Notes under the pieces: model-generated
The model's input: the letters and a program-made list of their open reading frames with translations, nothing else
What the model was told of the DNA's origin: nothing
Databases searched by the model: none
Shown here: positions 13,040 through 23,604 of the stretch, one piece after another
How the letters are laid out: the number at the start of each line of letters is the position of its first letter
How positions within the stretch are numbered: the first letter of the stretch is position 1
Assembly (NCBI RefSeq): GCF_000226095.1
Contig: NC_016475.1
Location: 2,790,001-2,854,000 of the forward strand
DNA: 64,000 nt
Direction of reading: 5' to 3'
From: Thermothelomyces thermophilus ATCC 42464
Lineage: Eukaryota; Ascomycota; Sordariomycetes; Sordariales; Chaetomiaceae
Program-made: the position numbers and the translations under genes

Positions 13040-16000
13040 GGTTCTACCGATAGAACTATTCTAGTTTCTTAGGGCAGTTTAAGTTCTTAACTAGTTCCTA
13101 TAAGCTGTCCTCTAGTCTGAAATCAAGCCATTTAACCAGATACTATAGTTCCCTATTAATAATATATAAATCTAGAATTTCTTCGATATCTTATTTTTCT
13201 TCCTCGTCTTCTATTTCGATATACATAATAACCTTAGCGTTTTTCGGTGCTAGTTCAAGAAGCGAAATATAAAAAATATCCGTCTGTAGTTATATAGATA
13301 ACGGTAATAATAGTCGGTAATTAGATGTCGAAATTCGTTCTTTAATAACGAAGGGTCCGACCTTTTTAAAGTCTAGCTTCGTACTTAGTCGTTTAGTTCG
13401 TAGGTTTCGTACGATTAGATAGACTTTGTCTCCTCTCTCTAGGCAAGGTCCCTCGAGCCTATATTTGTCATAGTAATTCTTCATTCTAGTCTTGACAAAC
13501 TCGAGTTCCTTTTTAAGCTTCTTATATAGTGTGTGCATTTGTTTTGCTTTGACTACTACTCTTGGTACTATAACCTCTAGTCCTTGCCTAAGGTCTGCTT
13601 TATATCTGTAGTTTACGAAGAATAGTATGACTTTAGTCGTTTCCGTTAGTATTATATTATAAGTAAGTTATACTATTAGTAATAGTATAACCTAGTTATC
13701 TTGCTAGTAGTTAACGTAAGAGCGGAGGTACTGCTTAATAACTTGGTTTAGTCGCTCTATTTATCTGTTAGTCTGCGGGTAATATGCTATTAATAGCTTT
13801 CTATTGACGCCTAATCATTATATTAACGCTTATTAGAACTTCGATACGAACTTGGTGTCTCTATTAATAATCTATTCTTACGGCTAAGTATATACTAATA
13901 TAACTTGCTAATAGATTATATCTACTAGCTGTTTAGCTATCTAGGACTCCTTATAGGGAAAGAAGTATACCTATTTAATTAGGCGATCTACTATAGTAAA
14001 AATACTATTATAGGTTACTCTTATAGCTATATCTTTAGATTCTAGTAGCTTTATAATAAAGTCTATTATAACTAAGCTCTATAGTTTGTTAGCTATTAGT
14101 AGTGGCTAAAGTAGCCTATATAGCTTATATCGTGCTATTTTACTTTAATTGTAAATATTATAGTTCTATACAACTTCTTTAACTTATACCGTTAACTATA
14201 GAAAGTCATAGTGTTTCTTAACTTGTATAATAGTCTTTGTAACTCCTTTATATCCTCTAAGTTTCGACTTATAGAGTTCTCGAATCATCTATAGCTATTA
14301 ATTCTAGTCGTAGATATATGCTTTGCCTTAGTACTAGAGTTTCCTATCTCTTTCTTCCACTCTATTAGGTACTAGTAGTCCGGGTGCTGCTTGATACTGT
14401 GCCTCGTTGATTCTTTCTTCTCGAAGGATTATATAACATTCTAGGAACGAGTTAAGTAGATTATCTTCTATAGGTGTCCACGTTTCGTGATGTAACGTTC
14501 CGTCTATTTGTTCCTTGAATAACGGTGGCGTTGTTTCCGTTCGTCCTTCCGTGTGATCTGTTCGTTGGCTTAAGATGTCCGCTCGTACGTTCTCTTTGCT
14601 CTTCTTATAGTAGATCTCGAAGTTAAATTCTATGAGGAATTCTGCCTATTATATTTGTCGTCTATTAAGCTCTTTTGTTATTATAAAGTATTGTAGGTTC
14701 TTATGATCTATATATACTTATACTAGTTTAATTATATTACTAAGGTATAGTTACTATTCCTTAAAAGCTTTAATAATTATAAGTAGTTCCTTATCATAGA
14801 TTAGATAATTAAGATATAGTCTATCGAGCTTCTTTAAAAAGAAGGCTATAGGATATAGCTTCCCTTATCTATCTTATTATCCTAATTGTCCTCCGATAGC
14901 GTAGTCTAAAGCATCCGTTTCCACCTTAAATAGCTTCTTAGGGTCTAGTAGTACTACCTTAAATAGCTTCTTAGGGTCTAGTAGTACTAGTACTAGATCT
15001 TTAGTAATGGCGTTATAGATCTATATAAATGCTTGCTTATACTATTCTTCCCATTGGAATTTAGTATTCTTCTTAGTAAGTTTATATAAAGGTTATATAA
15101 TCGCTCTGAAGTTCCTAATAAACATTCGATAGAAGTTTGTAAATCCGATAAAGCTTCGTATTTCTATAACTAATATTAGTTATAGCCATTTCTTAATAGC
15201 TTTAACCTTTAAAGGTTCTATCTAGATTTGTCCTAAGGATATTTCGTATCCCAGAAATACCGTTTTCCTAACATAGAATTTGCTCTTTTTCTTGTTAATT
15301 GATAGTTTATACGTATATAGCGCGTCTAGCACTGCTTTTATATACTTCTAGTATTTGTCTATCGTCTGAGAGAAGATAAGTATATTATCGAGATAATATA
15401 TTGTAAATTTGTCAAGAAAGGGTTAGATAGCTTGATTAATTAGGGCTTAGAATGTTATTAGTGTATTCGTAAGTCTAAATGGCATGACGAGGTACTTATA
15501 ATGGCTATAGGGTATCCTAAAGGCTATTTTTTACTTGTCGCCTTCTTTAATCTGTATATAGTTATAGGCCGATAGCAAGTTAAGACGTATAAAATATTAG
15601 GCTCCTATTAACTAATCTCGGAGCCGTGAGATTAATAGTAACAGGTATCGGTTTTTCACGGTCTATTTGTTAAGTTACTAATAGTCAACGTATAACCATA
15701 GCTTTCTATCTTTCTTAGGTATAAATAGGATTAGGTAGCCTGCTAGCGATATCGATAGGCAGATATATCCTCTTTAAAGGTTCTCCTCCAAATATCGCTT
15801 AAGTTCTTCGTTCTATGTCTAGCTCGTATAGTAAATCTTAAAGAACTTTAGTCATGCTCCTTCCTTAAGCTTGATCTTATAATCCTATAGGCCGTATTCT
15901 AATAATCCTTCTAAATGCTTCGGTTCGAATGCTAGGTGTCCTTTATATTCTTTTAGTACTTCCCTAGTCTTATCTTGTCTCTTAGTTTTCTAATAGTATA

Positions 16001-18970
16001 TAAACTTAGTTCTGTCTATAGCGATACTTGTAATTTCTCCTGTCTTAACCTACTACTCTAATTATAGTACTCCGCATTCGTTAACGGAGAGAATAGCTAT
16101 CGGCGGTTCGGCTTGTTCTTTCTATTACGATATTAATGTCGTTATATTGCCTCTTCTAGAGTCTGTAGTGGTCTGTCTGCTACTATCTGTCTTTTATAGT
16201 AGATCTATAGAATATACCTTCCCTCGAGCATCGTCTGCTTGTAATCCTTATACGCTCCCTATCTTGCTAGTTAAATATAACTCTATTAAGGGTTATAGGT
16301 AGCTACTATTCTTCTAGCTAATATCTAGGTCGTAATCTTTATACTATAGTAACCTTAATATTATATCTTTATCGTTACCTATATCTATAATACTAAATAT
16401 GACTACTATAGTCTTCCTTATTATAGTAATATCAATTAGTTTAGTCTCTCTATATACCTATTATATTAAGAATGGCCCTTTGACTATACTATACTTCTGT
16501 TTCATTCTCTAAGATATCTATAGCTAATTTATAAGTATCGGCGAAATCAGGTTTATCTCTGCTCTACTATCTATTAGTACGAGCATTTCGTATTATTTCT
16601 ATTATACTATTATCCATAGTCGCTTGTCTTACCGCCGTTATTTAAAGATTATAGCGATTTCCTATATTTCTACCGGGAGGTCTCGATATAGTGGTCTCTT
16701 GCGCCAGTTCCTTCTATACTATGTTACCACTCGCTATTATATAGGCATTAATGGTTTCTAGGCCTCTCGAAGGGCCCTAACCTATTTCCTAGGTTAGTGC
16801 TAACCTCTTCGGTTGTTCGGCTAATAGTAGCTTCGTCGATCATGCTCATTTCCGTAAGCTATTGAGTACTTACGGCTTCCTACTATTAAGTCCGTTCTAC
16901 TTTTCGTCATATATACTATAGCTTTATCTAAAGCTCCCGAATTCGCGATTTCTTTTTGTCTACGTAATAGAGATAATCGTTACTCTAGCATAAGTCCTAT
17001 ATGTCTTATTCTATTCCGTAATGCCTAGGCTAGGCTCGTTTTGGAACTACTATAATGCCTTCTAAATCGTAGGCTTTGATTTTCTAGAGCAATTCGGCTA
17101 CTCTGTTTCCTATATCGTAGATCTATTCTATAGGGCGGAGGCTTCTGTCCTTATTTCCTTGTCAGGTCGGCTAGTAATTATTTTTAAATTTATCGTAGAA
17201 GTGATATTAGTATTTATATACTATATACTAGAACTAGGGCACTTATATATATACCTCGTGTCAAGGGTATAGTTATATAGCGTTGCCTAGGAAGTATTAG
17301 AATTCTTTCCCGAATCCTTCCTATTATATATGGACTATAGGTACTCTAATGCTAAAGTAAGAGTGTTTCTTCTAATAGCTTCCTTATATATACTTGTCTT
17401 TTCTACGGTTTACACGTATAAACTAGTATTCTAGGTTCTATACATTATTACTAAGTTACCAGTTATTAAAGTACTTAGTATAGCTATGAAACCTATTATA
17501 TATCATAGGCTATTCTCCTTTAATAATTTCTATAATATATTAGAGTTCCTTCGTTTCATCCCTTATCTTATCGCTCTATTAGGCAAGTCAAGTCAAGCGT
17601 CTATCCCGTTCGCGTAGTTCTATATTAAGTCGGAAAACTTTATTACGGTACTATTCGATTTATTCCTAGAGGAATAGAATATTAGGTCTAGGTCTTTCGA
17701 TTCCTTAGGTATCGGTTATCTATAATCTATCCTACCTCTATATAATTATAAAACCCTACTACCTTAAGGCTAGGAGAATCGAAATTAGTAGTATGTATTC
17801 TCCTGCCGTATTCTATTTGGCAAGATCTATCTCTAGGTCTATAGTGACCAATTCGGAGTACGGTGCTTATTCGTCTTTACCATTACCGTCATATCTAAGA
17901 CTATCTATATCACTGCCCCTATCTTTGTAGCTTATAGCCGTTACTTTGATAATGTCCTTAGTAGTTTCGTTAATAACTATAATTTCCTTTCTAGGGATTG
18001 TCTTCTACTCTTTCTTCGGGCTTTGACATTCTCGCTTATAGTGCCCTTTCTTTCTATAGTTATAGTAGGTAACATTAGACTTATCTTTAGTTATCTTCTT
18101 CTGGTCTTACTTCCATGCTATATCTATATCTATAGCTTTAGGGTATATCCTATATAAGGTACTAATATATATTTACTTTTTCTTGTCGTTAGCCTTAACT
18201 ATAATTCTATTTATTTAGCCTCGTTTTTACTACTTTTGTATATAGAGTCGATTATCGATTCTAATAACCTATATAATATATTTATCCAGGGTCTTAGGCT
18301 AATTATATTTATATAGCTTATCTTTAACCTTTTCCTTTAAGCTATTATAGAATAATTATATTAATATCTTATTATTAAGCTAAGACTTAAGTATATTTTA
18401 TCTAAACTATATAATATAGGAGGCTACTAACTTAGTCTATCAGAGATTAGTAAGTCTTTCTTATATATAAATCTTCTTATCTTTATCATTAAAAACCTTC
18501 TAAAGCTCTTCCTTAAAACGGTTATAAGATCGAAAGACTACCTATATAAATATGTCTTAGTCGTCTTCGTCTTCCTTAGTAAGGTAGTCATTCTATATAG
18601 GCTCGAACTATCTAAGTACCTTGCCTTCCAATCTTATAGCTATATAGAGGACTTTAGCTTTGTCATCTAGAAACTTATCATTATTAAGCTAAAAGTAAGA
18701 TCAAAGGTTTATTAAGAATCCTACGAGATCTTCCTTAGTTCCTCTATATTTGCTAGGTAGTTCGATCTTAATACGGCTCACTTTAGTAGTCTTAAGTACC
18801 TTAATTTTAGCATAGGCCTCGTTAACTAACTTCTACAAGTACTTTTCGCCGTTCTCGAGTTCCTTAATTCGGGCTTAAGTAGCCTTATCTCTCTAGTCTA
18901 ACTCCTAGATCTGCTGCTAGAGATGACTAAGCTAAGTAAGTAACTATTCGGCTATAACGTTAGTAGCTAT
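13040..18970 (-). pseudogene. gag-pol of chromovirus C (RIP-inactivated)
   Basis: The gag start codon (18970 on the minus strand) is ATA where A has ATG. The knuckle reads YNYRKKGHYKREC. The reverse transcriptase box YYLDNILIFS lies at 15398-15384 with Asp>Asn. The longest open stretch (13,538-13,290) is the integrase C-terminus, containing KVGPFVIKE, the GPF module that precedes chromodomains in this group. The chromodomain follows, with YLVKWLDF retaining the Trp. A 33 bp tandem duplication interrupts the RNase H region. The end coordinate is approximate. Confidence 0.85.
14923..14988. repeat. 33 bp perfect tandem duplication inside element C
   Basis: Two identical adjacent 33 bp units (14923-14955 and 14956-14988) containing CTTCTTAGGGTCTAGTAG. 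The length is a multiple of three, so it adds 11 codons to the RNase H region without changing frame. It is absent from the same place in element B, where the text reads through once (about 8,250-8,290). Identity of the two units suggests the duplication arose after most RIP changes. Confidence 0.85.
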
Positions 18971-19038
18971 ATTAATGTCGAGGTCAAAGTTACCTCCGTT
19001 CTAAACTATAATAGAATAAAGGGAGTAATAGTAATATA

Positions 19039-19454
19039 TAACAAACCTAACTTAGACTTCTTCTAAAAGGGTTTAGACAAAGGTAAATTAAACGGGATAA
19101 GTAGGCAGGTCGTCTAAGGGATTTGGTAAAGCTAAAGGGTTTATAATAACACTAGAGTTGTCTCTTATAGTAATTAGCAATGCTTAGTATAAGTACTGTG
19201 ATTATAGGTTGCTATCACTAGTGAACTCTTAGAGTCTACCTAACGAGTGACTATCTATATGTATATATAATCCTAGTGATTACTCCTGATTACGGTGATT
19301 GTAAGTAATCGTATAGTGGTGATTACCCTGATCGCTAGTGAGCGTAGTGATCACTATGCTTCCTATATTGTAATTAGTCCTTTCGTTCCTTCGGCTTGAT
19401 TGGCCTATTTATGCCGGTAGTCTAGGCGGCATCTATATATATATTTCTATGACA
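19039..19454 (-). repeat. 5' LTR of element C
   Basis: 416 bp. On the minus strand it starts TGTCATAGAAATATAT and ends AGGTTTGTTA. The conserved leader, with TACTCCCTTTATTCTATTAT, follows and leads into gag. The segment CTTGATTGGCCTATTTATGC is nearly unchanged from the partner LTR. Confidence 0.8.
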
Positions 19455-19623
19455 CTAGTAAGATATACTAGTACTGTAGTTAGTAATAGTAAAGTTAATT
19501 AATACTACTACTATTACATTTATATCTATCAATCTGTAAAGGGTATTATTAGCTATAGGCACTAGGGTAGCTAGCTAGGTATAGCCTATACTAACGTCTA
19601 TACGGGGTATATATTTAGGCCCT

Positions 19624-22134
19624 ATGAGCGAGAATAATAGCCTGGATGACAGGGTTATCCAGGAGGTCCTTGACCATATAGATACCTTCCTTAAGAGTAG
19701 TATAGGCTTTGCTACCACTATAGGTAACGAGGAGGAGGTTCGGAATGACCTGGCAATAGGTAGCCTAGTCTAAGTACGCTATAAGGATGTAACCTTATAC
19801 TTCGATTCTAAGGGCGAAGACCTTACTATGCCCTAGAATAACCTATAGCGTGTACCTCCTCTGGCCGTTACTAACGATCAAACCGGCATATATGACACTT
19901 TTGGCCCTCTATACCTGCAATTACTAGACGATACTATCGTCAAATGGTGTTACGATAGTAATATAGGTGCTATAGCCTAAGTCCTAGGCAATGTCATTAA
20001 TATGGTCTATACTAGCGTTAGCAAGTATAACGTAATTTGCCTCTTAGCTATATACTACTTTGTTAATAGCTGCTAGTCCTAGGGAAAGTAAATGACCATA
20101 GCTAACTATAAGACCTTCTATAGTATAGATAAGGACGATACTACTAAGATCCCCTGCCTAGAGGCTAGATTTGCCTTCATTAGAGTCGATGGTAAGATAA
20201 AGGCTATACTCTTTAGTATTATTGCTAGTACTATAGTCGTAGTTAACCTACGTAAGGCTACTAAGGCCGAGATCTACTATATTATACTAGTACTATTCTT
20301 TACTAGGCATTATAAGACCTTAAACCTATAGGGAGGATTTTAGCCTTATACTATTAATAGTAATATAGTATATAAAATAGAAGGTAGCTATATAGTCATA
20401 TATAGCTAACGTATTAGTATAACTAGATAGGTATTAATTAACCTATATAAGGTATATAAGTATAAAGAACTAGCTACTAATAGCCCTAATAAGCTAGTAA
20501 ACTAGAATAATAGGCCGACCTTGCTATCGTTAATTAAGTTTGCCATTACTAAGGTATAGGATATAGTAAATAAGAAGAGGCTACTAACGCCCCTAACTAT
20601 ATACTAGGTAATTCCGACGCTTAAGCCTATTAACCGCCTATCTTATAAATCGGATATAGCTTAACTAGAATGGAACTACTAAGACTCTGGCTCTACTAAC
20701 GCTACTACCAAGGACATGACTATATACCTATATATGCCTACTAGCCTACCTATAACCATATAATAGGGCACCGAGCACCGTAACGACAAGGGTATATTAG
20801 TTATTACTAAAACTATAGATACTACTACTACCGCTCCAATATCCTAGGCCTTGCTATAGCTAGACCTAACACTTTACCTGCCCGAGCCTATACCCTAGCC
20901 TGTCACGCTAACTAGATATACTTAGCGTAGGGCACCTACCGGCAGGTTCGTCTATAAGAGTAAGAGGGACCCTAATAATAACGAAGAGGCTGAATTATAG
21001 GCTAGATTTAACGATACCTATATCGTCTTTAATAGCCTTAAGGAGGTAGAAAATACCCTTATAGGTATAGAGTTTAACCCCTTTACTAGCACTAGGGTTA
21101 TTAAGTCTGGCTTATTATACCTATCTATAAGCATATTAATTAGGCCTATTAAGGATTGCCTTGCTTATATCTACTAGGAGTATTATAGTAATAAGGATAT
21201 ACTTATCTATACCTACTACTAGATCTGCTACTACTACGAAAAGGCCGGTAGTAACTCTTTTAGGGCTAACCTAGCTATATATAGCCTTAAGAAGAAACTA
21301 GAGACTATATATAGGACATACTATACTACTAGTATAGTGTCTACTAGTATACCTAAGCCTAAGGAACTATTAATAGCTTGTATCTATATACCTAAAGGAG
21401 ATAGTAATGCTCTAGTTAACGGCTATCTATTTAAGCTTAGCTACCTATATTATAGCCTACCTAGCCACTAGGTTATATAGCCTATACCTATATAAGTTAT
21501 TACTACCTAAGGTATAGCTAAAGATAACAAGGCTAATAAGGACTTTACTAAACATTAGTAACTAGCTACTAAGGCCGACCTTTTTAAGCTAGCTTAGACT
21601 ATGGTTTAGAGGCAAGATAAGGCTACTAATAGCGTTACTAAGGCCCTTAACCAGATCAAGGAAGAGCTTAAGCAGCTAGGGGAAACTTCGATAGCTATAA
21701 ACGATAGCTATACGGCTACCCTTAACTAGAAGAAGGGCATAGATAAGAGGCTATAGTAGCTCAAAGGTATAGTTACCTAACTTAGTAAGCGTACCGTATT
21801 AGCTACTATATTATAGAGGGCTCCTAGAATATAGCTACCTATAGCTCGGCTACCACTAGCCACCACAAGGGCCGGCGCCCCTCTTAGCTTAATCGCCCGC
21901 CCGGTCGTACACCTACCGCCCGCAACCACTGGCCAGAAACGACTACGGCCAGAAATACCAACGTAGGAGAGCCCCTCGCGTAAGAGGGCCGCTAGCACGC
22001 TCCACAGTAACCATACCCCGGCCAGGGACACCTAGGCCAAGGCTAAGACTCTCGCGCGCCTATAGCAGGAGCGCCCGTCAGCACTATCCGTATTCCTAGA
22101 TAACCTAGGCCCGGCTAGTAGTAAGAAGGACTAA
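19624..22134 (+). pseudogene. 836-codon RIP-degraded frame of an unidentified element
   Basis: From ATG 19,624 (MSENNSLDDRVIQEVLDHID) a single frame can be followed to TAA at 22,132 with no frame change. The stops I met are TAG or TAA, the products of RIP on CAG, CAA and TGG codons. The longest clean stretch is 20,092-20,331 (starts MTIANYKTFYSIDK). Recognisable composition: a mixed globular N-terminal half, a helical charged segment (SVTKALNQIKEELKQLG, about 21,630-21,690) and a Pro/Arg-rich GC-rich tail (about 21,840-22,130). I do not recognise the protein; it has none of the reverse transcriptase or integrase motifs seen in A-C. An ORF1-like protein of another transposon or a duplicated host gene are both possible. 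Confidence 0.5.
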
Positions 22135-23604
22135 CGGATAAGCAGATGGATATAACTATAGGATGGAGGAATGATTACAAGGACTGTCGTAATGGACAAA
22201 AGACTAATGTATTTACTAAGTTATGACGGGTCGTCATTTTTCCTTTCGAACCCCGGCACCTATTATAGCATTTGACTATCTATAGGTCAGATCTGACTAA
22301 CCTACTAATAGGGATAACGAGCTAGGGTTAATATATATTTAGATAGCTTCTCTAAGTGCCTCTGGCACTTAGAATAATCAATGCTTTTATTACCTACTTC
22401 TGTAGATTGTAACAGTTGGTCTAGGAGTGCCGCCTATAGCGCGAATACCGCTGTAGTGTCGTACCTTTGCAGCCTTCTGAGCTATACTGATTGTAGCTAC
22501 CGAGCTATAGCATACCTATTAGGTATAAGTAATAGTATATAAGGCTATAGGTATTACTAAATTACTTTAATATCTAAATTCTCCTAACCTTTATATAATT
22601 AAACCTTATTAGCTATACCTAAAGTAGGTTACTTTAAAGAAAGGAGCTCTAAAGAGTAAAAAGGAGGCTAAGATAATTTAGAAGAAGGTATAGGCAGAGC
22701 TAGAACAGGAAAGAATATAGCATTAGATTAAGAGAATTCCTTATTATATCTAGGAGGTCATCTAGCTAGAAGGGGGCAACGAGTATTAGGAAGGAAGGGC
22801 ATGTAACCGTACTAAACGGATTTTTAAAGAGCCAGGGCCAAGTATTAAGTAGCCTTACTTTTTCTAAAAAAGGTAGTATACTACGTATAGAACTTTGGAA
22901 ATATTATAACTATTATATATTCTGGCGAGTTGCTTATAGGGGCTGACAGTGGATTAGTGGAAAAAGGGGTTTCTTGGCACTGAAGGCGGTGAGCCAATTC
23001 TTTTGGTAGCGACATCCGTAGTGTAGCACAATGACCCACAACCGGCTGCGCGTGTTGCTGGGGCTTGGGCGGGTCCATGGTCTTGCATGTGGCAGTTTGT
23101 CACATTTGGTGGGGGTTGCTGAACCCCAACCCTTAACAACCCCGCTTCATCCCCTTTTCTCCTCCTCATCTCTCTCTCTCTGTGTGCATATCCAAACCTG
23201 GCATTGGAGCCAAGGAGTGCAGATCCGTTCAGTCTGAGCCGTAAATAGTCACTCACATGTGGAATGGTTGTGACTCAACTTATTCTGTCAGCAGTGAGTT
23301 AAAGGTCCCCTAACTCGTAAATCTGTGGAACGCCGAACCCCTGAACCCCTGAACCAGCACAGAGTAGTGTGCGGACGTACGGATTACGGAGTGCTCCGTA
23401 TATATCCTTAGTGTACCTCCCCGAGCACGATACCAAGGACACCGTGGACCTGAAGCGGGGAACAGATTACTGCATATTTGTTCCGCACCGGCACATACCT
23501 TATATGTGTCATAACCTCATCAAGATGACCCGAAGTGCGCAGAACCAGAAAGCAGCGAAAGAAGATGATGAGAAGACCATTGATCGCGAACGGCGACTAC
23601 CTCA
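22135..23604. other. transition from RIP-mutated repeat DNA to euchromatin
   Basis: 22,135-22,880 is AT-rich repeat-like sequence with a perfect 9 bp inverted repeat around TCT (CTAAGTGCC / GGCACTTAG, 22352-22372). A short degraded coding stretch (about 22,640-22,860) reads EVI, a stop, then LEGGNEYQEGRACNRTKRIF. Base composition changes sharply near 22,880-22,930. From 22,930 to 23,604 the DNA is unique-looking noncoding sequence downstream of the phosphoglycerate dehydrogenase gene. It includes a CT-rich tract (23,160-23,185) and one copy of the GTACGGATTAC word (23377-23387). I see no gene. Confidence 0.6.

Larger units (their letters stand above)
11934..19454 (-). mobile_element. Ty3/gypsy chromovirus C, full length with two LTRs, RIP-degraded
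   Basis: A 7,521 bp element on the minus strand, bounded by two LTRs of equal length (416 bp) in the same orientation. Internal order on the minus strand: leader, gag (from about 18,970), CCHC knuckle (about 18,030-18,080), protease, reverse transcriptase, RNase H, integrase, GPF module, chromodomain (about 13,040-13,250), and an antisense ORF before the 3' LTR. Stops in every reading frame, TpA excess and the loss of key residues show RIP inactivation. This is the only structurally complete element in the window and the best template for describing the family. Confidence 0.9.

Noticed and set aside
11929-19459. Target-site duplication flanking element C
   Set aside because: The five bases on each side (AGCTA and CTAGT) do not match. 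RIP alone does not explain the difference, so I do not claim a duplication.
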